Origin: an uncultured Pseudodesulfovibrio sp.
Lineage (GTDB): Bacteria; Desulfobacterota; Desulfovibrionia; Desulfovibrionales; Desulfovibrionaceae
Direction: 5' to 3'
Assembly (NCBI RefSeq): GCF_963664965.1
Contig: NZ_OY761823.1
Span: 1,870,001-1,934,000 of the forward strand
DNA length: 64,000 bases
The translations under genes were made by a program, and so were the position numbers. The number at the start of each line of letters is the position of its first letter. Within the stretch, counting starts at the first letter, position 1. Under the pieces are notes generated by a model. The model was not told the DNA's origin, ran no database searches, and worked only from the letters and a program-made list of their open reading frames with translations. This document shows positions 44,029-52,966 of the stretch, piece by piece.

Positions 44029-44751
44029 TTAATCTCCTCCTTGGACTGTCGTTCCAATGTTTTCGCCGTTGGCTGCCCGACGAATGTTGCCTTCCTCGTA
44101 GAGGTTGAAGACAATAATGGGCAGGTCGTTGTCTCGTGCCATGGAAATGGCAGTGGAGTCCATAACTCCGAGGCGTTTTTCCAAGGTTTCCATGTAGGAA
44201 ACTGTGTCGTATTTCACGGCATCGTCGTATTTGGCAGGGTCCTTGTCGTACACGCCGTCGACCTTGGTGGCTTTGAAAATGGCGTCGCACTTGAGCTCAA
44301 GTGCCCGGAGAGCCGCGCCGGAATCCGTGGTGAAGTAGGGGTTGCCTGTACCGGCGGCGCAGATGACCACGCGGCCTTTGTCCATGTGGCGCAGTGCGCG
44401 GCGACGGATGTACGGTTCGGCAACTTCGGCCATGTTCAGGGCAGTCATCACGCGGGTATCGCAACCGTTCTTCTCCAGTGCGTCCTGCACGGCGAGGGCG
44501 TTCATTACTGTTGCCAACATGCCCATGTAGTCACCCTGCGCCCGGTCCATGCCCTTGGCGCTGGCAGCCATTCCGCGGAAGATGTTTCCGCCGCCGATAA
44601 CGAGAGCGATTTGCAGGCCAGTGGCTGCAACTTCCGCAATCTCCTTGGCAAATTGGTCGATAGCCTCCGGCTCAATGCCGAACTGCTGGTCTCCGGCGAG
44701 AGCCTCGCCGCTGAGTTTCAGTAACACCCGGTTGTACCGTGCTTTGTCCAT
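44029..44751 (-). CDS. pyrH: UMP kinase
   Basis: This 240-residue amino-acid-kinase-fold enzyme phosphorylates UMP to [31 protein letters not shown], and [23 protein letters not shown] are diagnostic. It is co-transcribed with frr (1 bp apart), but a terminator and a repeat lie between it and tsf, so it may have its own promoter. Confidence 0.95.
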   Translation of the reverse strand: MDKARYNRVLLKLSGEALAGDQQFGIEPEAIDQFAKEIAEVAATGLQIALVIGGGNIFRGMAASAKGMDRAQGDYMGMLATVMNALAVQDALEKNGCDTRVMTALNMAEVAEPYIRRRALRHMDKGRVVICAAGTGNPYFTTDSGAALRALELKCDAIFKATKVDGVYDKDPAKYDDAVKYDTVSYMETLEKRLGVMDSTAISMARDNDLPIIVFNLYEEGNIRRAANGENIGTTVQGGD

Positions 44752-44811
44752 TCTTACCTCGTGAAGGTTTTCTAGTGTATTATGAACTCGCCCACAGGCG
44801 ATAGCATTTTT

Positions 44812-44878
44812 CAGGCTGCCGATAAAGGTTTGATTGCCGCGCTTTCGCTTTTGACATCAATCCCTCATCAGCAGCCTG
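44812..44878. repeat. Short copy of the CAGGCTGCYGA/TCAGCAGCCTG element
   Basis: Begins CAGGCTGCCGATAAAGG and ends TCAGCAGCCTG (44868-44878). The inside matches the 27-kb units in GATAAAGG...GATTG and ATCAA.CCCTC but lacks about 55 bp. It lies between tsf and pyrH. Confidence 0.7.
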
Positions 44879-44894
44879 TATATAAAGCTCAAAA

Positions 44895-44918
44895 AAAACG
44901 GGCCGTGCGGCCCGTTTT
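44895..44918 (-). terminator. Terminator of rpsB-tsf
   Basis: AAAACGGGCC and GGCCCGTTTT with a 4-nt loop, followed by eight T on the minus strand, 9 bp past the tsf stop. Confidence 0.88.
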
Positions 44919-44926
44919 CCTTTTAT

Positions 44927-45757
44927 CTAGTCTTCGGCTTCGGCGTCTTTCTTCGCGCCCTCACCCAGGGCGAGTCGCGCGATGCTTGCTACCGTTGCCC
45001 CGCCAAGGACGTCCTTGACGGATTTCTTGTCTTCCTTGATGAACGCCTGATTGACGAGGCAGACTTCGGAGTAGAACTTGTTGAGGCGACCGGTGACGAT
45101 CTTCTCAGCGATGTTCTCGGGCTTGCCTTCGTCCATGGCCTGCTTCAGGTACAGAGCCTTTTCCTTCTCCAGAACGTCCTGCGGAAGTTCGTCGGAGGTG
45201 ATGCAGGTCGGGTTCATGGCTGCGACATGCATTGCAATGTCTTTGGCCAGAGCTTCGTCGCCACCGCCGGTCAGCTCGACGATGGAAGCGAGCTTCTTGT
45301 TGGTGTGGACGTAGATGCCGAGCACGCCGTCGGTGGAAACCTTGGCGAAACGGCCGACACCCATGTTCTCGCCGAGCTTGGCGATGAGGTCGGTGACGTC
45401 TGCGACTTCGGCGGGCAGATCGGCTGCTGCGCCGTTGGTCACGTCAAGGCCTGCGATCTTCTCGGACAGGGCTGCGGCGAAAGCCTGAAAGTCTTCGCCT
45501 TTGGCGACGAAGTCGGTTTCACAGAGCAGCTCGGAGATGACAGCGGTCTTGCCGTCTTCGGAGATGTAGGGAGTAACGAGACCCTCGGAAGTGGCGCGTC
45601 CGGCCTTCTTGGCGGCTTTGGACAGACCCTTCTCGCGAAGGTACATGACTGCCTTTTCTTCGTCGCCACCGGATTCGACCAGGGCTTTTTTGCAATCCAT
45701 CATGCCTGCGCCGGTTTTCTCGCGCAGTTCTTTAACCTGAGATGCGGTGATTCCCAT
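44927..45757 (-). CDS. tsf: Translation elongation factor Ts
   Basis: This 276-residue nucleotide-exchange factor for EF-Tu has ITASQVKELREKTGAGMMDCKKAL at the start, ETDFVAKGEDF, and HVAAMNPTCITSDELP in the core. It lies 28 bp downstream of rpsB as usual. The C-terminus ends in a charged KKDAEAED tail. Confidence 0.96.
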   Translation of the reverse strand: MGITASQVKELREKTGAGMMDCKKALVESGGDEEKAVMYLREKGLSKAAKKAGRATSEGLVTPYISEDGKTAVISELLCETDFVAKGEDFQAFAAALSEKIAGLDVTNGAAADLPAEVADVTDLIAKLGENMGVGRFAKVSTDGVLGIYVHTNKKLASIVELTGGGDEALAKDIAMHVAAMNPTCITSDELPQDVLEKEKALYLKQAMDEGKPENIAEKIVTGRLNKFYSEVCLVNQAFIKEDKKSVKDVLGGATVASIARLALGEGAKKDAEAED

Positions 45758-45785
45758 TATTATTTCTCCTCAGCGGGCTTGAGAC

Positions 45786-46571
45786 TTACGCCTCAGCCTT
45801 TTCTTCGGTTTTAGGTGCTTCTTCAGCCTTGGGTGCTTCGGCCTTGGCAGCTTTTGCTTCCTCTGCAGCCTTGGCAGCGTAGTCCTTCTGCATGGCTGCG
45901 CCTTCGATGCAGGCGTCGGCCATGTGGGTGGCGAACAGCTTGATGGCGCGGATGGCGTCATCGTTACCGGGGATGATGTAATCAACCATGTCGGGATCGC
46001 AGTTGGAGTCAACCACGGCGACGACGGGGATACCGAGCTTGCGGCATTCCTGGATGGCGATGTGCTCGCGCTTGGGATCGATGACGAAAGCGACCTTGGG
46101 TGCGTCGGTCATGTCCTTGATGCCGCCGAGAGCGAGGTTCAGTTTCTTGACCTCGCGGTTCATGCCAACCGCTTCCTTCTTGGTGTAGCGGGAGATGGAA
46201 CCGTCTTCGAACATCTGCTCGAGGGTCTTCAGGCGGTCGATGGATTTCTTGATGGTCTGGAAGTTGGTCAGGGTGCCGCCCATCCAGCGGTGGGTGACGA
46301 AGAACATGCCGGCGCGCTCAGCTTCCTGAGTGACGGCTTCCTGTGCCTGACGCTTGGTGCCGATGAACAGAACCTTGCCGCCCTTGGCGACGGTGTCAAC
46401 GACGAAGTCGTGGGCCTTGGCAAACATCTTGACGGTCTGCTGCAGGTCCATGATGTGGATGCCGTTGCGGGCGCCGAAGATGTAGGGGCGCATTTTGGGG
46501 TTCCAACGGCGGGTCTGGTGGCCGAAGTGGACGCCGGTCTCCAGCATCTGCTTCATAGTAACGTAAGCCAT
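45786..46571 (-). CDS. rpsB: Ribosomal protein S2
   Basis: Start at 46571 ([22 protein letters not shown]) has CAGGAG upstream and gives 261 residues; 11 earlier codons are open but not conserved. The [21 protein letters not shown] and [17 protein letters not shown] segments are typical. The last 30 residues are an Ala/Glu/Lys-rich tail not found in E. coli S2. A structured leader and a promoter lie upstream. Confidence 0.96.
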   Translation of the reverse strand: MAYVTMKQMLETGVHFGHQTRRWNPKMRPYIFGARNGIHIMDLQQTVKMFAKAHDFVVDTVAKGGKVLFIGTKRQAQEAVTQEAERAGMFFVTHRWMGGTLTNFQTIKKSIDRLKTLEQMFEDGSISRYTKKEAVGMNREVKKLNLALGGIKDMTDAPKVAFVIDPKREHIAIQECRKLGIPVVAVVDSNCDPDMVDYIIPGNDDAIRAIKLFATHMADACIEGAAMQKDYAAKAAEEAKAAKAEAPKAEEAPKTEEKAEA

Positions 46572-46594
46572 GATAATCTCCTGGGTTTTTCGTC

Positions 46595-46656
46595 CATCCC
46601 GCATTCCATTAAGGAGCCCGTGCCATCACGGACCACCCGGAGTTATGGGCGGGATG
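46595..46656 (-). promoter_or_regulatory. Structured leader of rpsB
   Basis: CATCCCGC (46595-46602) and GCGGGATG (46649-46656) can close an 8-bp stem around an inner CCGTG/CACGG hairpin, between the promoter and the rpsB start. It may be where S2 controls its own synthesis; this is inferred from position. Confidence 0.45.
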
Positions 46657-46676
46657 TGTGAATTTGAAGTCGGGGG

Positions 46677-46705
46677 TACTTAGCCCATATTAATATGACT
46701 GGCAA
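46677..46705 (-). promoter_or_regulatory. Candidate sigma-70 promoter of rpsB-tsf
   Basis: TTGCCA (46705-46700), a 17-bp spacer and TAAGTA (46682-46677) on the minus strand. The predicted start is about 100 bases before the rpsB ATG. Confidence 0.5.
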
Positions 46706-46772
46706 GGAAAAAGATGTGTTTTCCTGCAATGTCTTCTTTGGTCGACGGGGGATGTGCCGTAACCGATTGCCC

Positions 46773-48380
46773 TCAGTATCTTTCTCCTTCCTGCATGATG
46801 TCGTGAATTCGTTCGAGGTGCGGCCTGAGGTTGTGAAACATCTTCATGTCGTTGCCATGGACCTGACCGAGCTGTGCCCGTGACATGCTTCGTTTGAAAC
46901 CGCCGCCGGTGTTCTGGTGGTGGATGCAGGTGACCAGTCCGCAGTATCGGATCGTGCGGCCCTGAATACGCAGGGCAAGGTCGTGGGCGACGTCGTCTAT
47001 CTGCGAGGGGGAATAGCGGATGTCGAATTGGGGACCGTCCGGCATGTGCGCCATGCGAAGAAGATGGCAGCAACCCATGACGGTGTCTGTTTCGCGGATG
47101 AAGTTGTATTGTCCCCGGTCGTATTGGGCGACCAGATTGGGAACGGTCAGTTTGATGATACCGGGTTCAGCCAGTGAAAAGGTCCGGTGCAGGTATTGTA
47201 TCATCTTCGGATTGCTGCCGAAAACGACTTTGCATCCCACGGCTGTCGTGTCGGGATGATCTTTCATCACCGTCAGGAAACGGGCCAGCCAGTCAGCGGG
47301 CAGTTCCACATCATCATCAATATACGCAGCAAACTCGCAGGCGCGGACTTCCGGCAGCGAGCCGAGCCAGTTGCGCGCGGCAGGAGCGCCGATATTGGTG
47401 GGCAGGGGAATGGCACCGAAGTCGTTGTCCGGGAAGAGGGATCGGGCCTGTTCAACCGCTTCGGCACTGTGGTCGGTGCAGCCGTTGAGCAGGACGCGGA
47501 TTTTCGCCGTGCCGATGTCGGTTTTGGCGAGGCTGGCGAGTGTGCGGGAGAGGTCGTCGGCCTTGTTCCATGAATACAGGCAGATCACGACGTCTTTCTC
47601 TCGTACGAGCGAATGATTAATCTGTGTCGGATTTTCCAGTTCGGCGAGGCGGTGGCGTATCGGCCCCTGTGCCGGGTCAAGTTTGAGGGACTCACGGTAC
47701 AGGGCAATGCCGCTCGGGGTGTCTCCGGAGCTGATGAACATTTCCGCAGCCAGATTGAGTTGTACTTCGCAGACCGGACCCGAGGATATTTCGTCCCACA
47801 GTTCAAGCGCCTTGTGGTTGATACCAAGCGGGGCATAGTGCAGGAAAAGCCGCTCCTGCCAGTGGTGTCTGGCGAATTTCGGTACTTTGATCGTATTGAT
47901 CCAGTCGCCCGGTTCCCGGCCTGCGTAGAAATCGAAAAGCAACCGTTGCGAAGCCGCGACAATATGGCCGGGAGTCCGCTCAAGGATGCTGTCCAGATAA
48001 TTTCTCTTTCTGCGCCGTGTTTGCTCGTTGTTCATCACGTTCCGCATGTCCATGATGGACGGATCAGTCGTGAGACCCGCAATTCGCTTTGCGCGCTGTT
48101 TCATTTCGGCATCTCCGGTCAATCGGGCCGCAATATCGAGCGGCATGTGGTTGAACGGGGCCAGCGCCACGGCCTTGCGTATGAGCCGCAGCACGACATC
48201 CTGCGTTCCGGGATTGCTGCCCGCGTCCCTGTCCTTGAGAATCCGGGCCAGAAAGGCCGTGCACAGGTCAAGGTCCGGCAGCAGGTTGCGGCAGGTGATG
48301 TCGAGAACGTCGAAAACTGCGTCGAGGTCGATGTGGTCGAGTTCCTCGAAGCGGTCTGTCGGGGTGTGCGGCGTGTCCAT
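46773..48380 (-). CDS. Glycosyltransferase family 2 with a helical N-terminal domain
   Basis: This 535-residue protein has about 260 residues of helical, TPR-like sequence (SGIALYRESLKLDPAQGPIRHRLAEL near 220-245) and then a GT2 domain (about 265-490) with DVVICLYSWNKADDLSRTL, NIGAPAARNWL and the metal-binding YIDDDVELP. The acceptor is unknown. It is not near the flagellar cluster. It is transcribed with the genes 48443-50516 in the same direction, but 62 bp separate them. Confidence 0.8.
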   Translation of the reverse strand: MDTPHTPTDRFEELDHIDLDAVFDVLDITCRNLLPDLDLCTAFLARILKDRDAGSNPGTQDVVLRLIRKAVALAPFNHMPLDIAARLTGDAEMKQRAKRIAGLTTDPSIMDMRNVMNNEQTRRRKRNYLDSILERTPGHIVAASQRLLFDFYAGREPGDWINTIKVPKFARHHWQERLFLHYAPLGINHKALELWDEISSGPVCEVQLNLAAEMFISSGDTPSGIALYRESLKLDPAQGPIRHRLAELENPTQINHSLVREKDVVICLYSWNKADDLSRTLASLAKTDIGTAKIRVLLNGCTDHSAEAVEQARSLFPDNDFGAIPLPTNIGAPAARNWLGSLPEVRACEFAAYIDDDVELPADWLARFLTVMKDHPDTTAVGCKVVFGSNPKMIQYLHRTFSLAEPGIIKLTVPNLVAQYDRGQYNFIRETDTVMGCCHLLRMAHMPDGPQFDIRYSPSQIDDVAHDLALRIQGRTIRYCGLVTCIHHQNTGGGFKRSMSRAQLGQVHGNDMKMFHNLRPHLERIHDIMQEGERY

Positions 48381-48442
48381 CAGGGTCCTTTGATGCGGGT
48401 TTCAGAGACTGTATCGGAATCAGAAGGGGATTGCATTACCCG

Positions 48443-49561
48443 TCAGTCGCCGAATGCCTGTTCCATGAGCCGTTTTCCCAGTCCTCCGAAGTCCTTTGGT
48501 GCGTAGCCGAATACTTCATTCCAGACTTCGGTGGATTCCATGCAGAAGTAGAGCTGCCTGTCCATGCCGTGTGCGCGGAGCCGGTCCACCATGAAGGAGA
48601 ACTGTTCGAGCCGCAGCGGGCGGAGCAGGCGTGCCTTGCCGTCGAGACCGGGCACGAACTCGTTATATATGTATGTGGTGTCCGGGAAGTTGTCCGCGAT
48701 GATCGGCGTGAGCTGCGGCATGCACCGGAATGAGCCGAGACTCATGTAGGCAATGTTCTCCGGTTTCACGTAATCAAAGATCATGTCGATGATTTCTGCA
48801 TATCCTTCGCGCCAGCCGGGGTAGTGGATGATCGGATCAAAGTGCAGGCAGACGCGGAATCCGGCCTCGGCGCATGTGCGGGCCGCTTCGAGCCGTTCCC
48901 TGAGAGTGGATACGTCGAATTCCTCGTGTTCATTGATGAACGGGGCGTTGAGCGACCATGCGGGCAGGACTCGGTCCGTGCGTTTGGCGGCGTCCATCCA
49001 TGTCAGGTCCACGACCTTGGATTTTAGTTCAAGAACCACATTCTCATGGTCGTTGAGAAATCCGACGAGGTCGTGGCTGTACCCGGTCAGGTGTTCAAGA
49101 GCGAGGGAATCTGTGAATTCGCCTGTGCCGACACGATAGCGGGTGTTGCGGTCTGCACCGAAGGCGTCGCCGAGTTCACTGAAAAGGTCATTCTGGTTGG
49201 CCCAGATTTTCAGTACTCGATCCTGAAAATAGGCTTGCAGGATACAGTATGAACAGGCCATGGGGCAGTTCTCGCCGATGTGGATGATGCGGTAGCCGCA
49301 GCAGTGGTAGGCGCGGGTGCCGGGGCAGAAACGCAGGAATTTCCCCTTATATTCCTTGAGATACAGGGCCTGATCATCGCCTTGCTCGAATTCGAGGCGG
49401 TCGGTGCCGGGAGCGACGACAGTCCAGGGAATATCGGCCTGCGTGGTGCCTTCGAGGCGGGCTTTCACCCGTTGCGCGATCGGTGAATCCTGCATGGATT
49501 CGTCAACAAAGACGTGGGCGATCTTGCGAAGGTGCTGCGGAAGTCTGATCTGGTTAGTCAT
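48443..49561 (-). CDS. Spore-photoproduct-lyase-like radical SAM protein
   Basis: This 372-residue protein has the radical SAM motif CPMACSYC (C99, C103, C106) and C-terminal LYFCMESTEVW, as in the SPL family. True SPL repairs spore UV photoproducts, but this organism is unlikely to sporulate. Extra cysteines (C79, C87, C88) precede the motif. It overlaps the ParB-domain gene by 8 bp, so they are probably made together. Its real substrate is unknown; nucleic-acid repair or modification is a guess from the family. Confidence 0.8.
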   Translation of the reverse strand: MTNQIRLPQHLRKIAHVFVDESMQDSPIAQRVKARLEGTTQADIPWTVVAPGTDRLEFEQGDDQALYLKEYKGKFLRFCPGTRAYHCCGYRIIHIGENCPMACSYCILQAYFQDRVLKIWANQNDLFSELGDAFGADRNTRYRVGTGEFTDSLALEHLTGYSHDLVGFLNDHENVVLELKSKVVDLTWMDAAKRTDRVLPAWSLNAPFINEHEEFDVSTLRERLEAARTCAEAGFRVCLHFDPIIHYPGWREGYAEIIDMIFDYVKPENIAYMSLGSFRCMPQLTPIIADNFPDTTYIYNEFVPGLDGKARLLRPLRLEQFSFMVDRLRAHGMDRQLYFCMESTEVWNEVFGYAPKDFGGLGKRLMEQAFGD

Positions 49562-50516
49562 TCTTGCCGCCCAGTTTCCAGAGGGTTTTCCAAGTGGACT
49601 CCCCGGCTATGGTTTCAAGGTCTTTCACTGCCTTGGCAAGCTGGTCCGCATCCTTGATCTGTACGGTCATTTCCGCGCCGCCGGTTTCAAAATTGTTTGG
49701 CTGGCTGAGACGCCACCGAGTTCCGGCCGTGATCTCGCGGGCGGCTTTGGCAAAGCGTTCCTGAAGGGCGGAGAGTTCCGGGTACCGGGTGTCTTTCACG
49801 GCGGCGTTCAGGCGGGCGATGCAGTCTTTGGGGGACAGTCCCTGTTTGAGAATTTCGTTCACTCCGGCCCGTTCCATGATGTCAGCCGTGGAGCAGCTAG
49901 CCATTTTCCCGGCTTCGAACAGCCATGTGAGCATGTTGACGCCGTTGGAGCGGGACCATGCGAAGTTGGCGAACAGCGGTTCCACTGCGTCGCGGTCGGC
50001 TTCTTCCATGCGGCCGAGAACGATGCCTGCCGCAAGGGGAACGCGTCCGGCCAGAAGGTGTTCCTGCCAGTTTTCAGGCATGTCGAGCCATGCTGCGAAC
50101 AGTTTGGCATCCTTGCTTTTCGGCTTGACGCCAAGGCGCTGCAGGATGTCCGAGCGCAGCCGTTTTTCATCCATGAGCGGGCGGAAGTAGCGCAGGGCGG
50201 CGAAGCGCATTGCGTCATCCAGCGGACGCTGCGCGTTATCAGCGAGATACAGCAGCCCTTTTTCCACGTCGTCGGCTTCTTCGACCAGACGGGCAAGAAC
50301 CGGTTTTCCCTGCTCCCGGAGTATGGAAACGCGGGCGTGGCCTGCGATGACTTCGAGGCCGTCATTTGTTTTCTGAACTAGAATCGGGGTGGTCTGGCCG
50401 AATTCCTCTATTGAATTTTTAAGTGATTCCTGCGGGTTATCCGACCAGAAAAGATGCGGGCCGGTATCGCGCATGGTATCCGCCGGGGAGGTGAGTATCT
50501 CGCTTGAAAGCTGCAA
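49554..50516 (-). CDS. ParB/Srx-fold domain protein
   Basis: This 320-residue protein has an N-terminal ParB-like domain (about residues 20-110, with NPQESLKNSIEEFGQTTPILV and VIAGHARVSILREQG, where the box with GHxR is kept) and a helical region that may bind DNA. The C-terminal 120 residues are not recognised. It is not the chromosome-partition ParB, since parA is absent and the gene overlaps the SPL-like gene. ParB folds can bind CTP or act as nucleases; which applies here is not clear. Confidence 0.75.
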   Translation of the reverse strand: MQLSSEILTSPADTMRDTGPHLFWSDNPQESLKNSIEEFGQTTPILVQKTNDGLEVIAGHARVSILREQGKPVLARLVEEADDVEKGLLYLADNAQRPLDDAMRFAALRYFRPLMDEKRLRSDILQRLGVKPKSKDAKLFAAWLDMPENWQEHLLAGRVPLAAGIVLGRMEEADRDAVEPLFANFAWSRSNGVNMLTWLFEAGKMASCSTADIMERAGVNEILKQGLSPKDCIARLNAAVKDTRYPELSALQERFAKAAREITAGTRWRLSQPNNFETGGAEMTVQIKDADQLAKAVKDLETIAGESTWKTLWKLGGKND

Positions 50517-50654
50517 AGTGCGCTCCTGAATGGGTTGATTGAATTTGTCTAATCGTAAGTAATATTTGCAAATTGTGCAAAAAGGGGATGTTTTTCTACA
50601 TAAATGTTAATGATTGCAAGTGATTGAGTAGTCCTAATTTATGGAGACCCCCCC

Positions 50655-50684
50655 TTGACATTCTCGCGTAGCTGTTCCTATAGG
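50655..50684 (+). promoter_or_regulatory. Sigma-70 promoter of the EF-G-like gene
   Basis: TTGACA (50655-50660), an 18-bp spacer and TATAGG (50679-50684) lie 95 bp before the start codon. Confidence 0.6.
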
Positions 50685-50779
50685 TCTAAACCTGCTAAAA
50701 ACCAAGTGTCAGTGATAAAGCGGGGTCGGAGGTCCCCCTAATCATAGTCAAAAACCCATAAATATAAGTGGAGTAGAGA

Positions 50780-52843
50780 ATGTCTGATCTGAAAACACAG
50801 CGAACTTATGCACTTGTAGGCCACGGCGGCAGCGGAAAGACCACTGTCGCTGAAATGCTTCTGTTCAATGCCGGTGTGGTTAACCGCCTCGGCAAGGTCG
50901 AAGATGGGAACACCGTACTTGACTACGAGCCTGAGGAAATCAAGCGTCGCGGCTCGGTTCAGCCCGGTTTTGCCAGCTTCAAGTGGAAGAAGAACGATCA
51001 TTTTCTCATTGATACTCCGGGTGACTCCAACTTTGCGGGCGACCTCTCCTACAGCCTGACCGCAGCCGACGGTGCCGTTCTGGTCATCGATGCGGTTGAC
51101 GGCGTCAAGCCGCTGACTCGCAAGATATGGGCACAGGTTCAGGAAATGGGCATGCCCTCCATGATCGTCATCAACAAGATGGATCGTGACCGCGCCGATT
51201 TCGATCTGGCGTTCAACGGCATTTCCGACGCTTTGGGTGCGCGTCCGGCATTGCTCTACTATCCCATTGGTTCCAAGGAAAATTTCAAGGGCGTTGTGGA
51301 CATGCTGTCCGGCAAGGCGCTGATGTTCGGTGAAGACGGTACGGTTTCCGAGGCCGATATTCCCGGCGATATCGCTGATGATGTTGAGATGATCCGTGAA
51401 GCCATGGTCGAAAACATTGCGGAAAGCGATGAAGACCTCATGGAAAAATATTTCGAGGACGGAGAGCTGTCCCCGGAAGATATCACCAAGGGCCTTCAGG
51501 CAGGCGTCGCTTCAGGCGAACTGGTTCCCGTGGTCGTCGCTTCCGGTCTGAATAATCAGGGCGGCCAGATGATTCTCGACGCAGTTCAGAATCTGCTGCC
51601 CGGACCGCTGACCCACAAGGCGTGGGAAGGCGAAGAAGGCGAGCGGGCGAGTTCCCCTGACGAACCGCTGGCGTGCTTTGTCTTCAAGACCCTTGCCGAC
51701 CCGTTTGCCGGTCAGTTGACCATCGTTCGCGTCCTGTCTGGAGAGCTGACTGCCGATTCCCACCTCCTCAACGCCAGCAATGACGGCAAAGAGCGTGTGG
51801 GACAGTTGCTGCTTACCTCCGGCAAAGATCAGAATCAGGCTGACGGAGCAATGGGACCCGGTTCCATCGTGACGCTTGCCAAGCTCAAGAATACCGCCAC
51901 CGGCGACACGCTGGTCGGTGAAAAGGATAATTTCATTCTGAAGAAGCCCGAGATGGCTCCGCAGCTCATCACCTTCGCCTTGGCCCCGGCCGAAAAGGGT
52001 GATGAGGACAAGGTGTATGCCGCTGTCGCCAAGCTGCTGGATGAAGATGTTACGCTGACCCTGTCCCGCGATGAGGAATCCGGTGACATCCTGCTGTCCG
52101 GTATGGGCCAGAATCACATCGAAATCTCCGTAGAGAAAGCCAAACGCCGTTACAAGGCGGATATCGTTCTCAAGACACCCAAGGTCCCGTACCGCGAGAC
52201 CTTCAAGACAGGTGCCAAGGAGATTCAGGGCCGTCACAAGAAGCAGTCCGGCGGCCGTGGCCAGTTTGGTGACTGCTGGATTACTATCGCGCCCAAGACG
52301 CATGGTGAAGGATATGAGTTCATCGACAAGATCGTCGGCGGTTCCATTCCTCGCCAGTTCATTCCCGCAGTGGACAAGGGCGTTCAGGAATCCGCAGCCC
52401 GCGGTGTACTCGCCGGTTACCCGGTCATCGATTTCGAAGTGACCTTGTACGACGGCAGCTATCACAACGTCGACTCTTCGGAAATGGCATTCAAGGTCGC
52501 CGGCTCCCTGGCATTCAAGGCTGCCTGCGCCAAGGCGAAGATGGCTTTGCTCGAACCGGTCATGCTCGTTACCGTTGCCGTTCCGGATTCCTTCATGGGT
52601 GACGTCATCGGTGACCTTTCCTCCCGTCGAGGCAAGGTGCTCGGTTCCGACTCTCAGGCAGGCCTGACCGAGGTCAAGGCTCATGTGCCCATGGCAGAGA
52701 TGCTCAAGTACGCTCCGGACCTCAATTCCATGACCGGCGGTCAGGGAACGTTCTTCATGGAGTTTGCCTCCTACGAGGAATGCCCGCCGCAGGAAGCGGA
52801 AAAGGTTATCGCCGCTCACAAGAGCGCCACTGAAGCCGAATAG
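50780..52843 (+). CDS. fusA: Elongation factor G-like GTPase (EF-G2 type)
   Basis: This 687-residue protein has the EF-G domain order, with G1 GHGGSGKT (residues 14-21), G3 DTPGDSNF (78-85) and G4 NKMD. It is not a standard EF-G: G1 is normally AHIDAGKT, G3 is DTPGHVDF, so the catalytic histidine is Asp82, and the switch I RGIT motif is RRGSV. It resembles the EF-G-2 paralogues of Thermus and mycobacteria, whose role is not settled. The gene has its own promoter and terminator. A normal fusA must lie elsewhere. Confidence 0.88.
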   Translation: MSDLKTQRTYALVGHGGSGKTTVAEMLLFNAGVVNRLGKVEDGNTVLDYEPEEIKRRGSVQPGFASFKWKKNDHFLIDTPGDSNFAGDLSYSLTAADGAVLVIDAVDGVKPLTRKIWAQVQEMGMPSMIVINKMDRDRADFDLAFNGISDALGARPALLYYPIGSKENFKGVVDMLSGKALMFGEDGTVSEADIPGDIADDVEMIREAMVENIAESDEDLMEKYFEDGELSPEDITKGLQAGVASGELVPVVVASGLNNQGGQMILDAVQNLLPGPLTHKAWEGEEGERASSPDEPLACFVFKTLADPFAGQLTIVRVLSGELTADSHLLNASNDGKERVGQLLLTSGKDQNQADGAMGPGSIVTLAKLKNTATGDTLVGEKDNFILKKPEMAPQLITFALAPAEKGDEDKVYAAVAKLLDEDVTLTLSRDEESGDILLSGMGQNHIEISVEKAKRRYKADIVLKTPKVPYRETFKTGAKEIQGRHKKQSGGRGQFGDCWITIAPKTHGEGYEFIDKIVGGSIPRQFIPAVDKGVQESAARGVLAGYPVIDFEVTLYDGSYHNVDSSEMAFKVAGSLAFKAACAKAKMALLEPVMLVTVAVPDSFMGDVIGDLSSRRGKVLGSDSQAGLTEVKAHVPMAEMLKYAPDLNSMTGGQGTFFMEFASYEECPPQEAEKVIAAHKSATEAE

Positions 52844-52862
52844 GTTTCCATTAATCGCAGAT

Positions 52863-52896
52863 AAAAGGGCGACGGGATACCCCGCCGCCCTTTTTT
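52863..52896 (+). terminator. Terminator of the EF-G-like gene
   Basis: AAAGGGCGACGGG pairs with CCCGCCGCCCTTT around a short loop and runs into six T. Confidence 0.82.
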
Positions 52897-52929
52897 GTAC
52901 TCATACACTTGTTTAGCGTGCCGTTTTGG

Positions 52930-52949
52930 TTTACTCATGCTTGAGTAAA
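52930..52949. promoter_or_regulatory. Palindrome before plsC
   Basis: TTTACTCA and TGAGTAAA are perfect 8-bp arms around a 4-nt centre, 17 bp upstream of the plsC start. It may be an operator or a leader hairpin. Confidence 0.4.
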
Positions 52950-52966
52950 AACAATAAGGAAAGCTG

